NCBI GenBank assembly: GCA_028821675.1
Contig: JAPKFG010000004.1
Span: 1-40,484 of the forward strand
Reading direction: 5' to 3'
Length of the DNA stretch: 40,484 nucleotides
DNA from: Candidatus Poseidoniales archaeon
GTDB lineage: Archaea; Thermoplasmatota; Poseidoniia; Poseidoniales; Thalassarchaeaceae
In this document: positions 1 to 9,317 of the stretch, one piece after another
Layout: every line of letters begins with the position of its first letter
Position numbering within the stretch: the first letter of the stretch is position 1
The notes under the pieces: model-generated
What the model was told of the DNA's origin: nothing
Databases searched by the model: none
Seen by the model: the letters and a program-made list of their open reading frames with translations, nothing else
Position numbers and translations under genes: made by a program

Positions 1-2034
1 AGTCAGAACGATGGACATTCATTCAAGCGCTCCGTGAACTTCACGGGAACTGCTCATGATGGTACATGGGCTGGAATTTATGCTTCAGATGAATTAGCTC
101 GCTGGGACCAACAGGGCGCGGTTGAGCAGGTCCAGGTCAAGGACCCCTACACTAGCGATTGGATTGACATGCGACTAGCAGTTGACAACAGCAATTCTGA
201 TGGCGAAGTAACCTACAACAACCATCCTTACAGTCACTGGTATTTCGAGTATGATATGAGCGATCAGCCCGAAGGCGATTATACATTTGAATTCCGTTCA
301 TATGATGGTGTTACAGAATCGCAAATCGTTACACGGACGGTGAAACTGAACACTGAGCCACCCACCATTTGGGTCGATGGTCCAGCATCTGGCACTGTCA
401 TCGATGATGGAATCATTCACTTCACGGGTCGCGCTTCAGATGCCTACAGTGGTATTTTCGGCAGTGACATCCAACGAATCTGGTTTGAAGTCGATGGACC
501 TATCAATTTCGATGGAGTGCCCTACTACAACAAGTTCGACAAACCCGCTGGTACCGCTTGGTCTGCTGATTGGTCCGTTGGGCACCTTCTTTCAGGAACA
601 TACACCGTGAACGTCTGGGCCAGTGATTCCGCTTTCTGCACGAATTCTGCTGATGAATGTACACCGGTCGTACTGACACTTGAGGTTGACAATGACAACG
701 CAATCCCTGTTGTTCAACTTCTCACACCGTTCGATCTACAAACGATTGAGGCGAGTGAAGACACTCTACTGAGTGGCGTCGCGCGCGATACGGATGGCAC
801 GGTCACAAAGGTGGAGATTGTCATCAAGGATCCTCAGGCAGGTTTCCTAGAAATGCCAGAAGGTGAACATTCGTTGGTTCAGGATATTGCGGCCAATGGT
901 GGATGGGCAACCTCGTGGGATACGACTAATTTGGTCCACAATTATCACTATATTATCGAAGTTCGTTCGTTTGATGGATTCCAGTACAGTGATGCTGCAT
1001 CGATTGAAATCATCATCGATAACCCTCCAAATCAAGACAACACACGGCCCACATTCAATTCGACATCGTGGCCCGATTCGGCGACCATCTTCTGTGAAGA
1101 GACTGGAGCCTCACAGAATCGATGTGGCAATGGTTATTTCATCGACTTGACCCAATTCTTCTCTGATGTTGATGCGGGTGATAGCCTGTCTTACTACGTA
1201 TATGACAACCCTGACATGTTTGAGGATGATTATCATGCCGAAGTCGTCTTAATTAGCGGAGATGGAATTGCCAATTACAACCCAATGTCAATGTCGTTTT
1301 ACGAACCTGATATGGCCGATTGGTCTCTCGCCGCTGTAGTTTTCGAAGTTCGAGATAATGCTGATAGCAGAGTATACTCTGCTACTCTCGATTTAGATGT
1401 AGTCGGTGTATCGTTTACCTCGGAATGTGACGGAATCATGGTCGGTGGCGAAGAATTCGTCGAAGGATGCGATGGTCAGATTAGTCAATCTGATACCCTG
1501 ATCTACCGCGGAAACGGAAGACCCACAGTCAGTGTGATTGGAGAGACGGGAGCTGGTTTGCGTCTTGGTAGCACTGCTGTCGGTGAAGATGGTACGTGGA
1601 TGATGGAGATTCCGGGTAATCGTTTGGACAAAGGTGGCAACACCGTCGTCTTCGAATATGGTAGCATTGGACAACCACTGAATGAGGATTCTGAAATCGT
1701 CGTAGAAGGCGGTCTCGATGAGGGTTCAGGCATTTTCATGTGGATACTGATGGTTGTTGGTGCTCTGGTTGTTCTCGGAGTATTGGGTGCAGTCTTCGTA
1801 TTCTTCTTTGTGGAATTCGAAGATGAGTACGATGAGGACCTTGATGAGGCTTCGGCTGAAGAGGTTGATCCGTATGCATGGGCCAAGGAACGTCAGCAAC
1901 AGGATGCTGCCTCCGCTGTAGTCGAACAGGTGGCTCAACCTGCCGTTCAACAGGAAGCCACTCCAGCTGTATCCGGCTACCCTGGTTGGAAGTGGGACGC
2001 AGGGCAGAACAAGTGGATTCCGGACAATGAGTGA
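1..2034 (+). CDS. Ig-like surface protein, C-terminal part (5' truncated by window)
   Basis: The frame is open from base 1, so the ORF track's GTG at 34 is only an internal codon and the gene begins outside the window. The 677 visible residues hold several tandem beta-sandwich (Ig/cadherin-like) units, recognised by recurring P-x-V...G-x-A-x-D patterns such as FTGRASD and LSGVARD, plus a unit with FFSDVDAGDSL. One transmembrane helix lies at about residues 577-605 and is followed by a very acidic stretch (EFEDEYDEDLDE) and a Gln/Ala-rich cytosolic tail ending in the tryptophan-rich GWKWDAGQNKWIPD. The protein is therefore a type I surface protein with its ectodomain outside and about 70 residues inside. 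No enzymatic motif is visible. It is the same kind of protein as the products at 15366 and 30427. The next gene on this strand starts 95 bp downstream. The ligand and function are unknown. Confidence 0.85.
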   Translation, partial: SQNDGHSFKRSVNFTGTAHDGTWAGIYASDELARWDQQGAVEQVQVKDPYTSDWIDMRLAVDNSNSDGEVTYNNHPYSHWYFEYDMSDQPEGDYTFEFRSYDGVTESQIVTRTVKLNTEPPTIWVDGPASGTVIDDGIIHFTGRASDAYSGIFGSDIQRIWFEVDGPINFDGVPYYNKFDKPAGTAWSADWSVGHLLSGTYTVNVWASDSAFCTNSADECTPVVLTLEVDNDNAIPVVQLLTPFDLQTIEASEDTLLSGVARDTDGTVTKVEIVIKDPQAGFLEMPEGEHSLVQDIAANGGWATSWDTTNLVHNYHYIIEVRSFDGFQYSDAASIEIIIDNPPNQDNTRPTFNSTSWPDSATIFCEETGASQNRCGNGYFIDLTQFFSDVDAGDSLSYYVYDNPDMFEDDYHAEVVLISGDGIANYNPMSMSFYEPDMADWSLAAVVFEVRDNADSRVYSATLDLDVVGVSFTSECDGIMVGGEEFVEGCDGQISQSDTLIYRGNGRPTVSVIGETGAGLRLGSTAVGEDGTWMMEIPGNRLDKGGNTVVFEYGSIGQPLNEDSEIVVEGGLDEGSGIFMWILMVVGALVVLGVLGAVFVFFFVEFEDEYDEDLDEASAEEVDPYAWAKERQQQDAASAVVEQVAQPAVQQEATPAVSGYPGWKWDAGQNKWIPDNE

Positions 2035-2129
2035 TAGAGGACACTCCGGACTTGGTCATTGGGTCAGGTTGGGGGTGTTCACATCAGTATCAAAAAGGGA
2101 TGCGTATCAATCGATATGGAGTGGTCAGC

Positions 2130-4652
2130 ATGAGTCATCCCAAACCCGGAGTTCAAGAGCGCATCATGCTGCATCTACGCGACTATGCTGATTACACCGA
2201 TTCTGTTGAGGTTCCATTTGCACTTTCACAGATGGGAATTGCCAATGCGGTTGCCATTGCGCGTAGCAATGTACCTCGTGCAATTGCCGGATTGAAGGAT
2301 GCAAATCATTTGATTGAGCGACAAGCCCACGTTGCCGGAGTTAGTCGGAAGCGCAAGGCGTATTTCCTCACTGATTCGGGCATGGTTCAAGCAGAAGAAA
2401 CATGGAAGCGTCTCTCTGAGCACCCGGTTCGTCTTGTCGACAAAGACGGTGTGACACACACAACCACACTGGCTGGTTCAATCGACATTGCGACATTCCC
2501 ACTTCGAGCAGTGGATGTTCTTCGATACATGGATGATTTGGGGATGCTAGATCTCCGCACTCTTAACGAAGAATTGATTCAGCGCGATCTGGACAAGCAC
2601 GTCGAGAAACAACTCGTCATATCGTTGGGTGATTTGCCGCGCACTCGTGCCTTCTTTGGCCGTGAAACTGAACTGGACAATTTCTGTGCACTTATCGATG
2701 CGCGCTCCTCTTGTCTGTTGGTTCCTGGCATTGCTGGAATCGGAAAAACCGCACTCGCTGGCAAGGTCATCGAGCAATACACACATCGTCGAAATTTACT
2801 CTACCATCGTTGTCAGGATTGGGAAGGCAGTCATGCGTTCTTGGAAGCCTGTGCTGAATGGTTGTCGACTATCGGTGATGATGATTTATCCGACTATATC
2901 CATGCCACATCAGTCCCACAACCCTCCGTGGCTGTCAATCTCATCATCGGTGCATTGGAAGAAATTCCATCACTAATCGTCATCGACGACTTGCACAAGG
3001 TGAATGACGAGGCACTGTACGCCATCATTCGTGGTTTGTCTCAGCGTATGGGGGATGTCCAAGAATGTGGTTTGGTCATGTTCAGTCGCTCGTTCCGAGC
3101 CGTTGTTCCTCTGAAGGATGCTGAAGGCAACATTTCGGCACTGGTGCTGCCATTGGAAGGATTGGACCAATCTGCAAGTCGGCATTTGCTCACGTCGATG
3201 CCTGACATCGATATGTCGGCCTTCCTTCACATTTACACGCTCTCTCGGGGACACCCCCTCATTCTCCAACTGATTAATCGCGGTTCGGTTGGTTCAACCT
3301 TCCACGACTCATTGGAAACTTTCGTTGACGAGGAGATTTTCAGTCGACTTTCTGGTGCCGAAAAGCGGGTTCTTGGTGCCATCGCAATCTATCGCGAGCC
3401 GATGCCATTGGAGGCACTTTCCAATCATGAGATTGAGACGGATTTACTCGGGGATCTAGTCGAAAAGGGATTGGCACGCCAAGTCGATAGCGAAAATTAT
3501 GACGTTCACGATTTAGTTCGTGAATTCTTGCTTCGAACATTTGATGAGTCGACAGCAACCGCTCTACACGGAGCAGCATGTAATTGGTACCGCGTGCGTC
3601 GTGATGCACCAGAACAACAGTTGGAATACATCTACCATCTTGTGAATTCTGGCGATACGGATTCGTTAGGAGGAGTTCTTGATGAAAACGGTCGCTCTTT
3701 GGTTCGCAGTGGCCACATGGAATTGCTACCACTTCTGCTGGAACTTGAAGGTTCACAATTTGAACCGGGTACATGGGCGACTGTTCTTGAGATGCGAGGC
3801 GACATCCTGTCCCTCCAGGGTCGATGGGATGATGCTGAAGCCGAATACGAATCTGCTCTGCCGTTGGTGGAGAAACAGAAGATGCGTGAAATGCAAGGGC
3901 GATTATTGTCTAGCAAAGCGGATTTGGCCCTGCAGAGGGGGGAATCTGATGTTGCGTTAGAGTTGCATCGTCAGGCCCTTGAACTGTTCATCGATACTGG
4001 CGATGCCAAAGGCGCAGCCCGTACGTACAACAACATGGGGTACATTTTCCGTCAACTCAAGGATACCAAGCGTGCCCTCGAGGTCTATGACAACGTCGAG
4101 GAATTGCTTGAAACTGAATCGGATCCTGAACTCCTTGATGTCCGCATCAAGTTGGCCTCAGCCTTCCTTGAAATGGGAGAGATTGACCGTGCACGTGCGC
4201 ACGCCTTGTCCTCATACGAAGAAACCGAGAACTCAGATAATATCGCCCTACACGCCCTTTCTCGTACCGTCCTAGGTAGGTTTTATGCTCGAACAGGTGA
4301 TGCTGATCTCGCCCTTCACCACTATTCAGAAGCGTTGGAACAGATGGCAGAAGAGACAGACCAGCGCAGCGCCGTTGAAATCACCATCCTGTTAGGTGAG
4401 GCGCTTTCTGACGCTGGACGCCCTGAAGAGGCAGTAGGGCATTATCTGGATGGTTTGGCCATGGCTGAAGCCAACGATTTCCGCCCACTCATCGGCGAAT
4501 TGTTGGCGCGCCTAGGTGCGGCCGCCCCTGAGAAGTCTGAACGAATGAACTACCTTCAACGCGCCTTGACTGTTTTCCGTGAACTAGGAGCTAGTGGACG
4601 TATGAGCGATGTACAAGGCCAGATGCATCGCGCCATCATGGGCAGCCATTAG
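2130..4652 (+). CDS. Winged-helix / STAND ATPase / TPR protein
   Basis: This is an 840-residue multidomain protein. The first ~90 residues look like a winged helix, with a MarR-like wing around YFLTDSGMVQAEETW. A conserved entry motif FFGRETEL (about 173) leads into a P-loop ATPase with Walker A GIAGIGKT (about 199-206) and Walker B LIVIDD (about 280-286). The C-terminal half (about 550-830) is tetratricopeptide-like, with units such as ARTYNNMGYIFRQLKD and ALHHYSEALEQM. This order matches STAND-class signal-transduction ATPases of the MalT/AfsR type, which oligomerise on ligand binding. Here the HTH is N-terminal, whereas MalT has it at the C-terminus. I prefer ATG 2130 over the track's TTG-type start at 2031 because GGAGTGG lies about 8 nt upstream and MSHPKPG begins the recognisable HTH. 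The stop codon overlaps the stop of the convergent pilin-like operon by 4 nt. The role (transcription regulator or signalling switch) is inferred. Confidence 0.8.
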   Translation: MSHPKPGVQERIMLHLRDYADYTDSVEVPFALSQMGIANAVAIARSNVPRAIAGLKDANHLIERQAHVAGVSRKRKAYFLTDSGMVQAEETWKRLSEHPVRLVDKDGVTHTTTLAGSIDIATFPLRAVDVLRYMDDLGMLDLRTLNEELIQRDLDKHVEKQLVISLGDLPRTRAFFGRETELDNFCALIDARSSCLLVPGIAGIGKTALAGKVIEQYTHRRNLLYHRCQDWEGSHAFLEACAEWLSTIGDDDLSDYIHATSVPQPSVAVNLIIGALEEIPSLIVIDDLHKVNDEALYAIIRGLSQRMGDVQECGLVMFSRSFRAVVPLKDAEGNISALVLPLEGLDQSASRHLLTSMPDIDMSAFLHIYTLSRGHPLILQLINRGSVGSTFHDSLETFVDEEIFSRLSGAEKRVLGAIAIYREPMPLEALSNHEIETDLLGDLVEKGLARQVDSENYDVHDLVREFLLRTFDESTATALHGAACNWYRVRRDAPEQQLEYIYHLVNSGDTDSLGGVLDENGRSLVRSGHMELLPLLLELEGSQFEPGTWATVLEMRGDILSLQGRWDDAEAEYESALPLVEKQKMREMQGRLLSSKADLALQRGESDVALELHRQALELFIDTGDAKGAARTYNNMGYIFRQLKDTKRALEVYDNVEELLETESDPELLDVRIKLASAFLEMGEIDRARAHALSSYEETENSDNIALHALSRTVLGRFYARTGDADLALHHYSEALEQMAEETDQRSAVEITILLGEALSDAGRPEEAVGHYLDGLAMAEANDFRPLIGELLARLGAAAPEKSERMNYLQRALTVFRELGASGRMSDVQGQMHRAIMGSH

Positions 4653-5122
4653 AATCCAGGTTGCTCGACTTGAATCGTCACTTGGCCTGAATCCAAAACA
4701 ACCCATATTGTTTCGACACCTGCGAGATTAACGACTCCTGAATGATTGGTCGCTGCAGCCCCTGAAATAGGCTGACTTGTACGGTATACCTGTTCACCAT
4801 CCGAAAGGTGTACAGCATCATCAGTCAACCACATCTCAAGATTGAGTCCGATTGCCGATGACAAATGTAATTCTACAGGTTCAGCATAGCGTGCATTCCC
4901 ATCCAATCGTGCGGCTTCATCAGCTCGTTCAACGGCGGCACTCACTGATAGTAGATTTTCTTCCAATGCCTCTTCAGTCCAGCGATTCTGTGTGGAAACT
5001 TCGAGATCCCATACCCATATTGAAAATGTAGAAAGGAACATGAGTCCAAGCAGGAATGTGAATACATAACCAATCTCTGTGGCCGCCGCCGACTCGTCCT
5101 CAACAAAATTACGAGGCATCAT
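4649..5122 (-). CDS. Small pilin-like membrane-anchored protein
   Basis: This 157-residue product is the third gene of a three-gene operon. The ORF track starts it at 5287, but ATG 5122 is preferred because it shares its A with the TAA of the upstream gene (TAATG), a classic translational-coupling arrangement, and because the hydrophobic segment then sits near the N-terminus. The N-terminus MMPRNFVEDESAAATEIG is followed by a ~25-residue hydrophobic helix (YVFTFLLGLMFLSTFSIWVW). This resembles the short charged leader plus helix of archaeal type IV pilin-like and related DUF proteins. The rest (about 110 residues) is a soluble beta-rich domain with no recognised family. It is probably anchored in the membrane and exposed outside. 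It may be a minor pilin or an assembly partner of the two larger upstream products. The stop codon overlaps that of the STAND gene. Confidence 0.65.
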   Translation of the reverse strand: MMPRNFVEDESAAATEIGYVFTFLLGLMFLSTFSIWVWDLEVSTQNRWTEEALEENLLSVSAAVERADEAARLDGNARYAEPVELHLSSAIGLNLEMWLTDDAVHLSDGEQVYRTSQPISGAAATNHSGVVNLAGVETIWVVLDSGQVTIQVEQPGF

Positions 5123-7422
5123 TAGTAACCCCCCAGAGAGGTTTGGCTGGTCAGACTGGCCACTTGTAGATTGAACAATACAGATTCCCCTCCAGCATGG
5201 TATACGACTTCCGGTATCGTCGGCGATGTTTGTACCCATCCAACGTAATCGGTCAACATCTCCAACTGACCAGGGAAGGCCATCCAATCAGACGAATATT
5301 CAACCTCGGCTGCGCTTTCGGCTGCGATTGCAATCGCATATGGCCCATCCCATCCACGACGTACCTGATGTGCATTCATGGTCACAACTTGTTCTCGAAC
5401 ATCTAGGGTCAGTGTGATATCCATTTCAGTTGAACCTCCAACAGAATTCATGGTTGGCATGGCTACTGGAACGGTCGCAGCGAGTCGTGGTCCAGGACCC
5501 TCACGTGAAGGAGGGGGGACCAGGACATCAGCTTTGTACTCTGGATGATTTGTTCCGACAAAACCGCCTCTGGTTAAGATTTGAAGGTTAGTAACACTGG
5601 AATCGAAAGTATATGTTAGGCGTGGTAGATGAAGCGCCCATGCCGAACCTATTGTGGCATGCGTCTCATCACCAACAGCACCACGTATGGAGAGTTGTAA
5701 ACCAAAGAAATGCTCCCCCTCTTGCCAAGCGTTTCGAATATCACTGATCTTCCAATTATCCACAGATGTCCAGGGGAGTTCAATCTGTATCCAACCAGAC
5801 GCCCGAATTCCAACGGTGACACAACGTTCCGCACCATCTTCCAGAATTTCGGTTGAACCATTGTCACCCGTGGATGTATAGGTTCTGAGAATGCCAACAC
5901 TGGTCTCCAGTGAAATAGTTCCGATATGGGTGTTGTCCAACGTTATCACAGTCGCCGGTTGGCTGTGATTAGTTTGACCATTGGAATTGCTGGTTGCCCA
6001 CGACACCATGGGTGCAGCAGATTGCAGAATAAGTTCGGTCGACCCAAGTGCGGGCGCCTCAGCATTACCTCCACTGGTTGGGGCTTCAAACTTCCAATTC
6101 GAGCCGGATAGTCGTCCCGTATCAGTTGCTGGTGTCAGCGACAAACTTCCTGGCCGCCAACCGGCCGCATGGGTGGCAGTATCCCCTACAGTTTGTGTAT
6201 CCAAGAGCCATTCCACATGGATTGGCTCTCCTCCTTCAATCCATGATAGTTGATTTGCATCCCATGGGATTCGAATGTTGGAGTAGCTACTGATTGCGTA
6301 GTACAGACTGCCAATTTTTGCTGTAGTTGGCACGTTGTTCGGGTTGTGAATTAGTAATGACCCATCCATTGCAGGTGGCCGGAAATGCACCCCTGTCCAC
6401 GAACCAGTGCGGTCAGGCCACGCAATCGCTCCAGGCCCACTCCCATCGAGTTCCACCGCATCTCCCCAATGGAGAACTAAGCGTGCGTTGCTGGATGTTC
6501 TAACGACCAGTTGTTCTGCCTGTGAAACCGTAATTTCTCCTTGCCATGTGTGAATTGTGTCACTTTCATCTGAAGGAGATTGAGCGACAGAAATTGACGA
6601 CGATGCTCCACTACCTTCTGTTTCCCCAACCTCCCATTCAAGTGTAAATGGTGAATCAGATTCAAGGTAAACAGAATGAGTGTTTGCAATCAGCGGGATA
6701 GTCCAACTTCGCCCCTCATCGGAACCCGGTGCTGGTTGATCGGGAGTGGCGAGGAATGCGCCGCCCGCTCCTCGCCACATGACGACTCGCAGCGGCATCT
6801 CACTGTGAATCCACGCTTCACCATCCGTGGCACTAATCCCGGCCTGTGTCCACACCTCATCTGTGGCAATGATTTGCTGTATGGTCGTCTCATCATGTTC
6901 AAAACTCAGTTCGTTTGCACCGAGCAAGGTCGTCAGAGTATTGAGTGGTGTGGCTGAAATTGTTCCGTCCAGTATTGGGATTCGGTAATGATTCAACGAT
7001 TCTGCTGAAGCATGTAGATTCGTGGCACAGATGCTTTCAATGCGATGTTCCGCGTGCCTTATTCGCATCGAATCGTCGAGGTCGAGTACACCCTCCAGCC
7101 GCAATGTACTGTCAGGTTGGTGTGTGGCACTGTACCAAGTTCCACCTTCCAATAGTTGCCACCCCAATGTCCCAGTATGCGGTCGAATGGTCATTCTAGC
7201 CGCATCCCCCGGGGTGCCTGATTCACTCAACCGCTCGGTCTCAGATGCTAGATCTTCCATCTGACCTACCATGTTTTCTCGTTCTACAGCACCGTGCAAT
7301 TCGTCGATGACGGGCATCACCGTCACCATCATGCCAGAGATGATTGAAATCACTCCTGCGAAGAGCAACACGGTCGCAATCGCTGCCGAAACCGCCTCCT
7401 CCTCAAGTTCGCGTCTCATCAT
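5122..7422 (-). CDS. Large pilin-like surface protein
   Basis: The 766-residue protein begins MMRRELEEEAVSAAIATVLLF. The short basic/acidic leader and the ~25-residue hydrophobic helix are similar to the class III signal of archaeal pilins, which is processed by the prepilin peptidase. The remaining ~730 residues are extracellular, Thr/Ser/Gly- and Trp-rich and beta-strand-like, with no second transmembrane helix that I can see. ATG 7422 overlaps the preceding gene's TGA by 4 nt (ATGA), and its own TAA overlaps the next ATG, so all three products are probably made in fixed ratio. The length is far above that of ordinary pilins (about 120-200 aa), so it may be a pilin-like adhesin or tip protein rather than the main fibre subunit. 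Function is inferred from the N-terminus and operon only. Confidence 0.7.
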   Translation of the reverse strand: MMRRELEEEAVSAAIATVLLFAGVISIISGMMVTVMPVIDELHGAVERENMVGQMEDLASETERLSESGTPGDAARMTIRPHTGTLGWQLLEGGTWYSATHQPDSTLRLEGVLDLDDSMRIRHAEHRIESICATNLHASAESLNHYRIPILDGTISATPLNTLTTLLGANELSFEHDETTIQQIIATDEVWTQAGISATDGEAWIHSEMPLRVVMWRGAGGAFLATPDQPAPGSDEGRSWTIPLIANTHSVYLESDSPFTLEWEVGETEGSGASSSISVAQSPSDESDTIHTWQGEITVSQAEQLVVRTSSNARLVLHWGDAVELDGSGPGAIAWPDRTGSWTGVHFRPPAMDGSLLIHNPNNVPTTAKIGSLYYAISSYSNIRIPWDANQLSWIEGGEPIHVEWLLDTQTVGDTATHAAGWRPGSLSLTPATDTGRLSGSNWKFEAPTSGGNAEAPALGSTELILQSAAPMVSWATSNSNGQTNHSQPATVITLDNTHIGTISLETSVGILRTYTSTGDNGSTEILEDGAERCVTVGIRASGWIQIELPWTSVDNWKISDIRNAWQEGEHFFGLQLSIRGAVGDETHATIGSAWALHLPRLTYTFDSSVTNLQILTRGGFVGTNHPEYKADVLVPPPSREGPGPRLAATVPVAMPTMNSVGGSTEMDITLTLDVREQVVTMNAHQVRRGWDGPYAIAIAAESAAEVEYSSDWMAFPGQLEMLTDYVGWVQTSPTIPEVVYHAGGESVLFNLQVASLTSQTSLGGY

Positions 7423-8453
7423 TGGACCACAACCTGTTGGAGGATGACATCCAGATGGAAATCACTTGTTGTGGGGTGAAGTGTCAACCCCTCAACCCCA
7501 GAGAGCCTCCCATCGGGCCCAAATCCGACATATTCACTGGAATCTCCTGTTGCACGATGAAGGTCGAACGAATCGGTCCACTGACGCAAGTATCTAGATT
7601 CTGGATTGTCCAATCCTGTGAATTCAGGTAGTAGTTTCAGATTTCTGGCCTGATCGTTGAAGAAGGCAATCACCCCTCGGCTTTCCAAATCCAACGACAC
7701 ATCGGAGTTGCGCTGCATTCCTTCGATGTCGACATCAATTAGCACGAGACTGACGCGCAGACCTCCATCCAATGTCTGATCATGATGAAGTCGAGGATAA
7801 CTGCGAACATCGATTGGTTGATTCGGAAGTTGTTCGATTCGAGCCCCGTTGACGAGATTGATTTGAAAAGTACCTTCTGTGAGGGGGGTTCGTAGCTGAA
7901 CTCCATCCAATGGAGTTTGAATCCAACGGTGGATGGTTTGATTCATGTCATTCAGAACATCAACGCTAATCCACTCTTGCATACTCAGATTCGTTGTGAG
8001 TTCTCCTTGCCCCTCGCTCAAGTCCCATTGTTCGGAACCGACACTGGTTTGGATGGCCACCGAAGAAGCCGTCTCATTCAATGAATTCACATGGATGATT
8101 CCATTGTCGAGGGAAACTGACACCCGGTCATGGCCTGCAAGATCGGCACTGATTTGCCATATCTCTGCATTTCGAAGCGGTTCTATTGTGTCAAAGATGT
8201 GTTGACTGTTAACCACAATCCCTGTCCCAGCCGGCGATTCCGCGACCACTAACAAACGATCATTGAATTGCGTTGCAGCAACGCTTCCTGCCGCCCAATC
8301 CCGGTTGTCTGTCAAATCTTCCATGAAGGGTTGCATGACGATAATTACACCCGACATTGTCGAGATGACCATAGCCAACAACATCGTCACCCCCATGATT
8401 TCGGAAACCGCTCGCTCATCTGCCGATTGCCAGGTGGCGGCGGAGGGGCGCAT
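7419..8453 (-). CDS. Archaeal type IV pilin-like protein
   Basis: The 344-residue product carries the clearest archaeal-pilin signature in the window. The segment DERAVSEIMGVTMLLAMVIS (about residues 11-30) matches the D-R-A-V-S-x-x-x-G-hydrophobic pattern of archaeal pilin N-terminal domains, with the charged leader cut just before the hydrophobic helix. A soluble ectodomain of about 300 residues follows, rich in beta strands and lacking recognised enzymatic motifs. An in-frame TAA lies 24 nt upstream of ATG 8453, so no longer start exists. A CTAAGAAC box is centred about 25 nt upstream of the ATG, compatible with a leaderless transcript. It is the first gene of the three-gene overlapping operon (8453 to 4649). 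It may form the major subunit of a surface filament or an adhesive pseudopilus. No ATPase (PilB/FlaI type) or TadC-like platform gene is in the window. Confidence 0.75.
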   Translation of the reverse strand: MRPSAATWQSADERAVSEIMGVTMLLAMVISTMSGVIIVMQPFMEDLTDNRDWAAGSVAATQFNDRLLVVAESPAGTGIVVNSQHIFDTIEPLRNAEIWQISADLAGHDRVSVSLDNGIIHVNSLNETASSVAIQTSVGSEQWDLSEGQGELTTNLSMQEWISVDVLNDMNQTIHRWIQTPLDGVQLRTPLTEGTFQINLVNGARIEQLPNQPIDVRSYPRLHHDQTLDGGLRVSLVLIDVDIEGMQRNSDVSLDLESRGVIAFFNDQARNLKLLPEFTGLDNPESRYLRQWTDSFDLHRATGDSSEYVGFGPDGRLSGVEGLTLHPTTSDFHLDVILQQVVVQ

Positions 8454-8491
8454 GGACCGAGATACCGCCGTATGTTCTTAGCCATTCTCAT

Positions 8492-8512
8492 TTCACCTCA
8501 TACTGAGGTGAA
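8492..8512. repeat. Perfect inverted repeat, 9-bp arms, TAC centre
   Basis: TTCACCTCA and TGAGGTGAA are exact reverse complements around TAC. The site lies 4 nt beyond the WalJ-like stop codon and 39-59 nt upstream of the pilin operon start, just upstream of that gene's TATA-like box. It could be a terminator hairpin for the first gene, but no T-run follows. It could also be an activator or repressor dyad for the pilin operon. It resembles the other 3-nt-centred dyads in the window. Confidence 0.6.
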
Positions 8513-8516
8513 GATT

Positions 8517-9317
8517 TCAACGCGACAGGATCTCTGCTTCCGCCTGCCCGAGCCAGTGGCTGAATTCCGGTCCATTCTGCGTTGAGACTCGCAAATCTCC
8601 TGACCAATTTTCATTCTGAAACAACACTTCGCTTTCGGCGAGATGTGGGGCATTGTTTTTCTCGGAGAGATGACACAGAACAACACTTTTTGTTTGAGGA
8701 CCTAATATTTCCGCCAACAAGTCTGCAGTTTGCCGATTAGAAAGGTGTCCGCCTCGTCCCGATATTCGTGCTTTGAGATGTGCAGGATACGGACCTAGAG
8801 TCAACCGTTTTGCATCATAATTTGACTCGATTGAGATGTGTGCGCAACCCTTGAGATGTTGAATCAACTCCTCTGTCGGTTCACCCAAATCAGTCACTAC
8901 GGCGGCCCGGCCATTTGAGCCCGAATTGATGATGAATCCGACGTTATCCGCACCATCGTGTGGAATTGGCACAGGTAGTACCGACAAATCCGGCGAAATC
9001 TGCATGCGTTCAAGGGCCTCAAAGATACGGCATTGATTGATTGGATCGAATCCAAGTTGCGCACATGTCGTGAAGTTCGCGAACAATTGTGCCCCATGAC
9101 GTTTTTGGAAAATCCGAGCTCCTTGAACATGATCTGAGTGGTGGTGACTGAGAAGGATGGCATTTATTGACTTTGGATCAACTCCAATTTGTGCTAAACG
9201 ATGCTCCATCTGGCGTCCGCTGAACCCGCAATCGATGAGCACTTTCGACTCCTCTGTTTGCAGCAGCGTCGCATTGCCGCGGCTGCCCGAACCAAGGTGT
9301 GTAATCTCGAGTGTCAT
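8517..9317 (-). CDS. WalJ/YycJ-like metallo-beta-lactamase fold hydrolase
   Basis: The product is 266 residues. Family features are the N-terminal LGSGSRGNATLL, the metal-binding HHHSDH (fitting HxHxDH), VTDLGE in the middle, GHLSNRQTADLL, and the C-terminal CHLSEKNNAPHLA. All match YycJ/WalJ-type MBL hydrolases, which bind two divalent metals and are thought to act on nucleic-acid phosphodiesters. The ORF track runs to 9737, but that extension covers the divergent giant gene. ATG 9317 begins at the conserved TLEITHLGSGS and has AGGTTAGG just upstream. The gene is divergently transcribed from the 9567 gene. A CTAAAA box about 70 nt upstream (9385-9393) could be its promoter. The exact substrate in archaea is not known. 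Confidence 0.85.
   Translation of the reverse strand: MTLEITHLGSGSRGNATLLQTEESKVLIDCGFSGRQMEHRLAQIGVDPKSINAILLSHHHSDHVQGARIFQKRHGAQLFANFTTCAQLGFDPINQCRIFEALERMQISPDLSVLPVPIPHDGADNVGFIINSGSNGRAAVVTDLGEPTEELIQHLKGCAHISIESNYDAKRLTLGPYPAHLKARISGRGGHLSNRQTADLLAEILGPQTKSVVLCHLSEKNNAPHLAESEVLFQNENWSGDLRVSTQNGPEFSHWLGQAEAEILSR

Noticed and set aside
2035-2129. Possible tRNA or small RNA between the first two genes
   Set aside because: No cloverleaf or TTCGA-type arm seen; the segment is explained as a leader with an SD.
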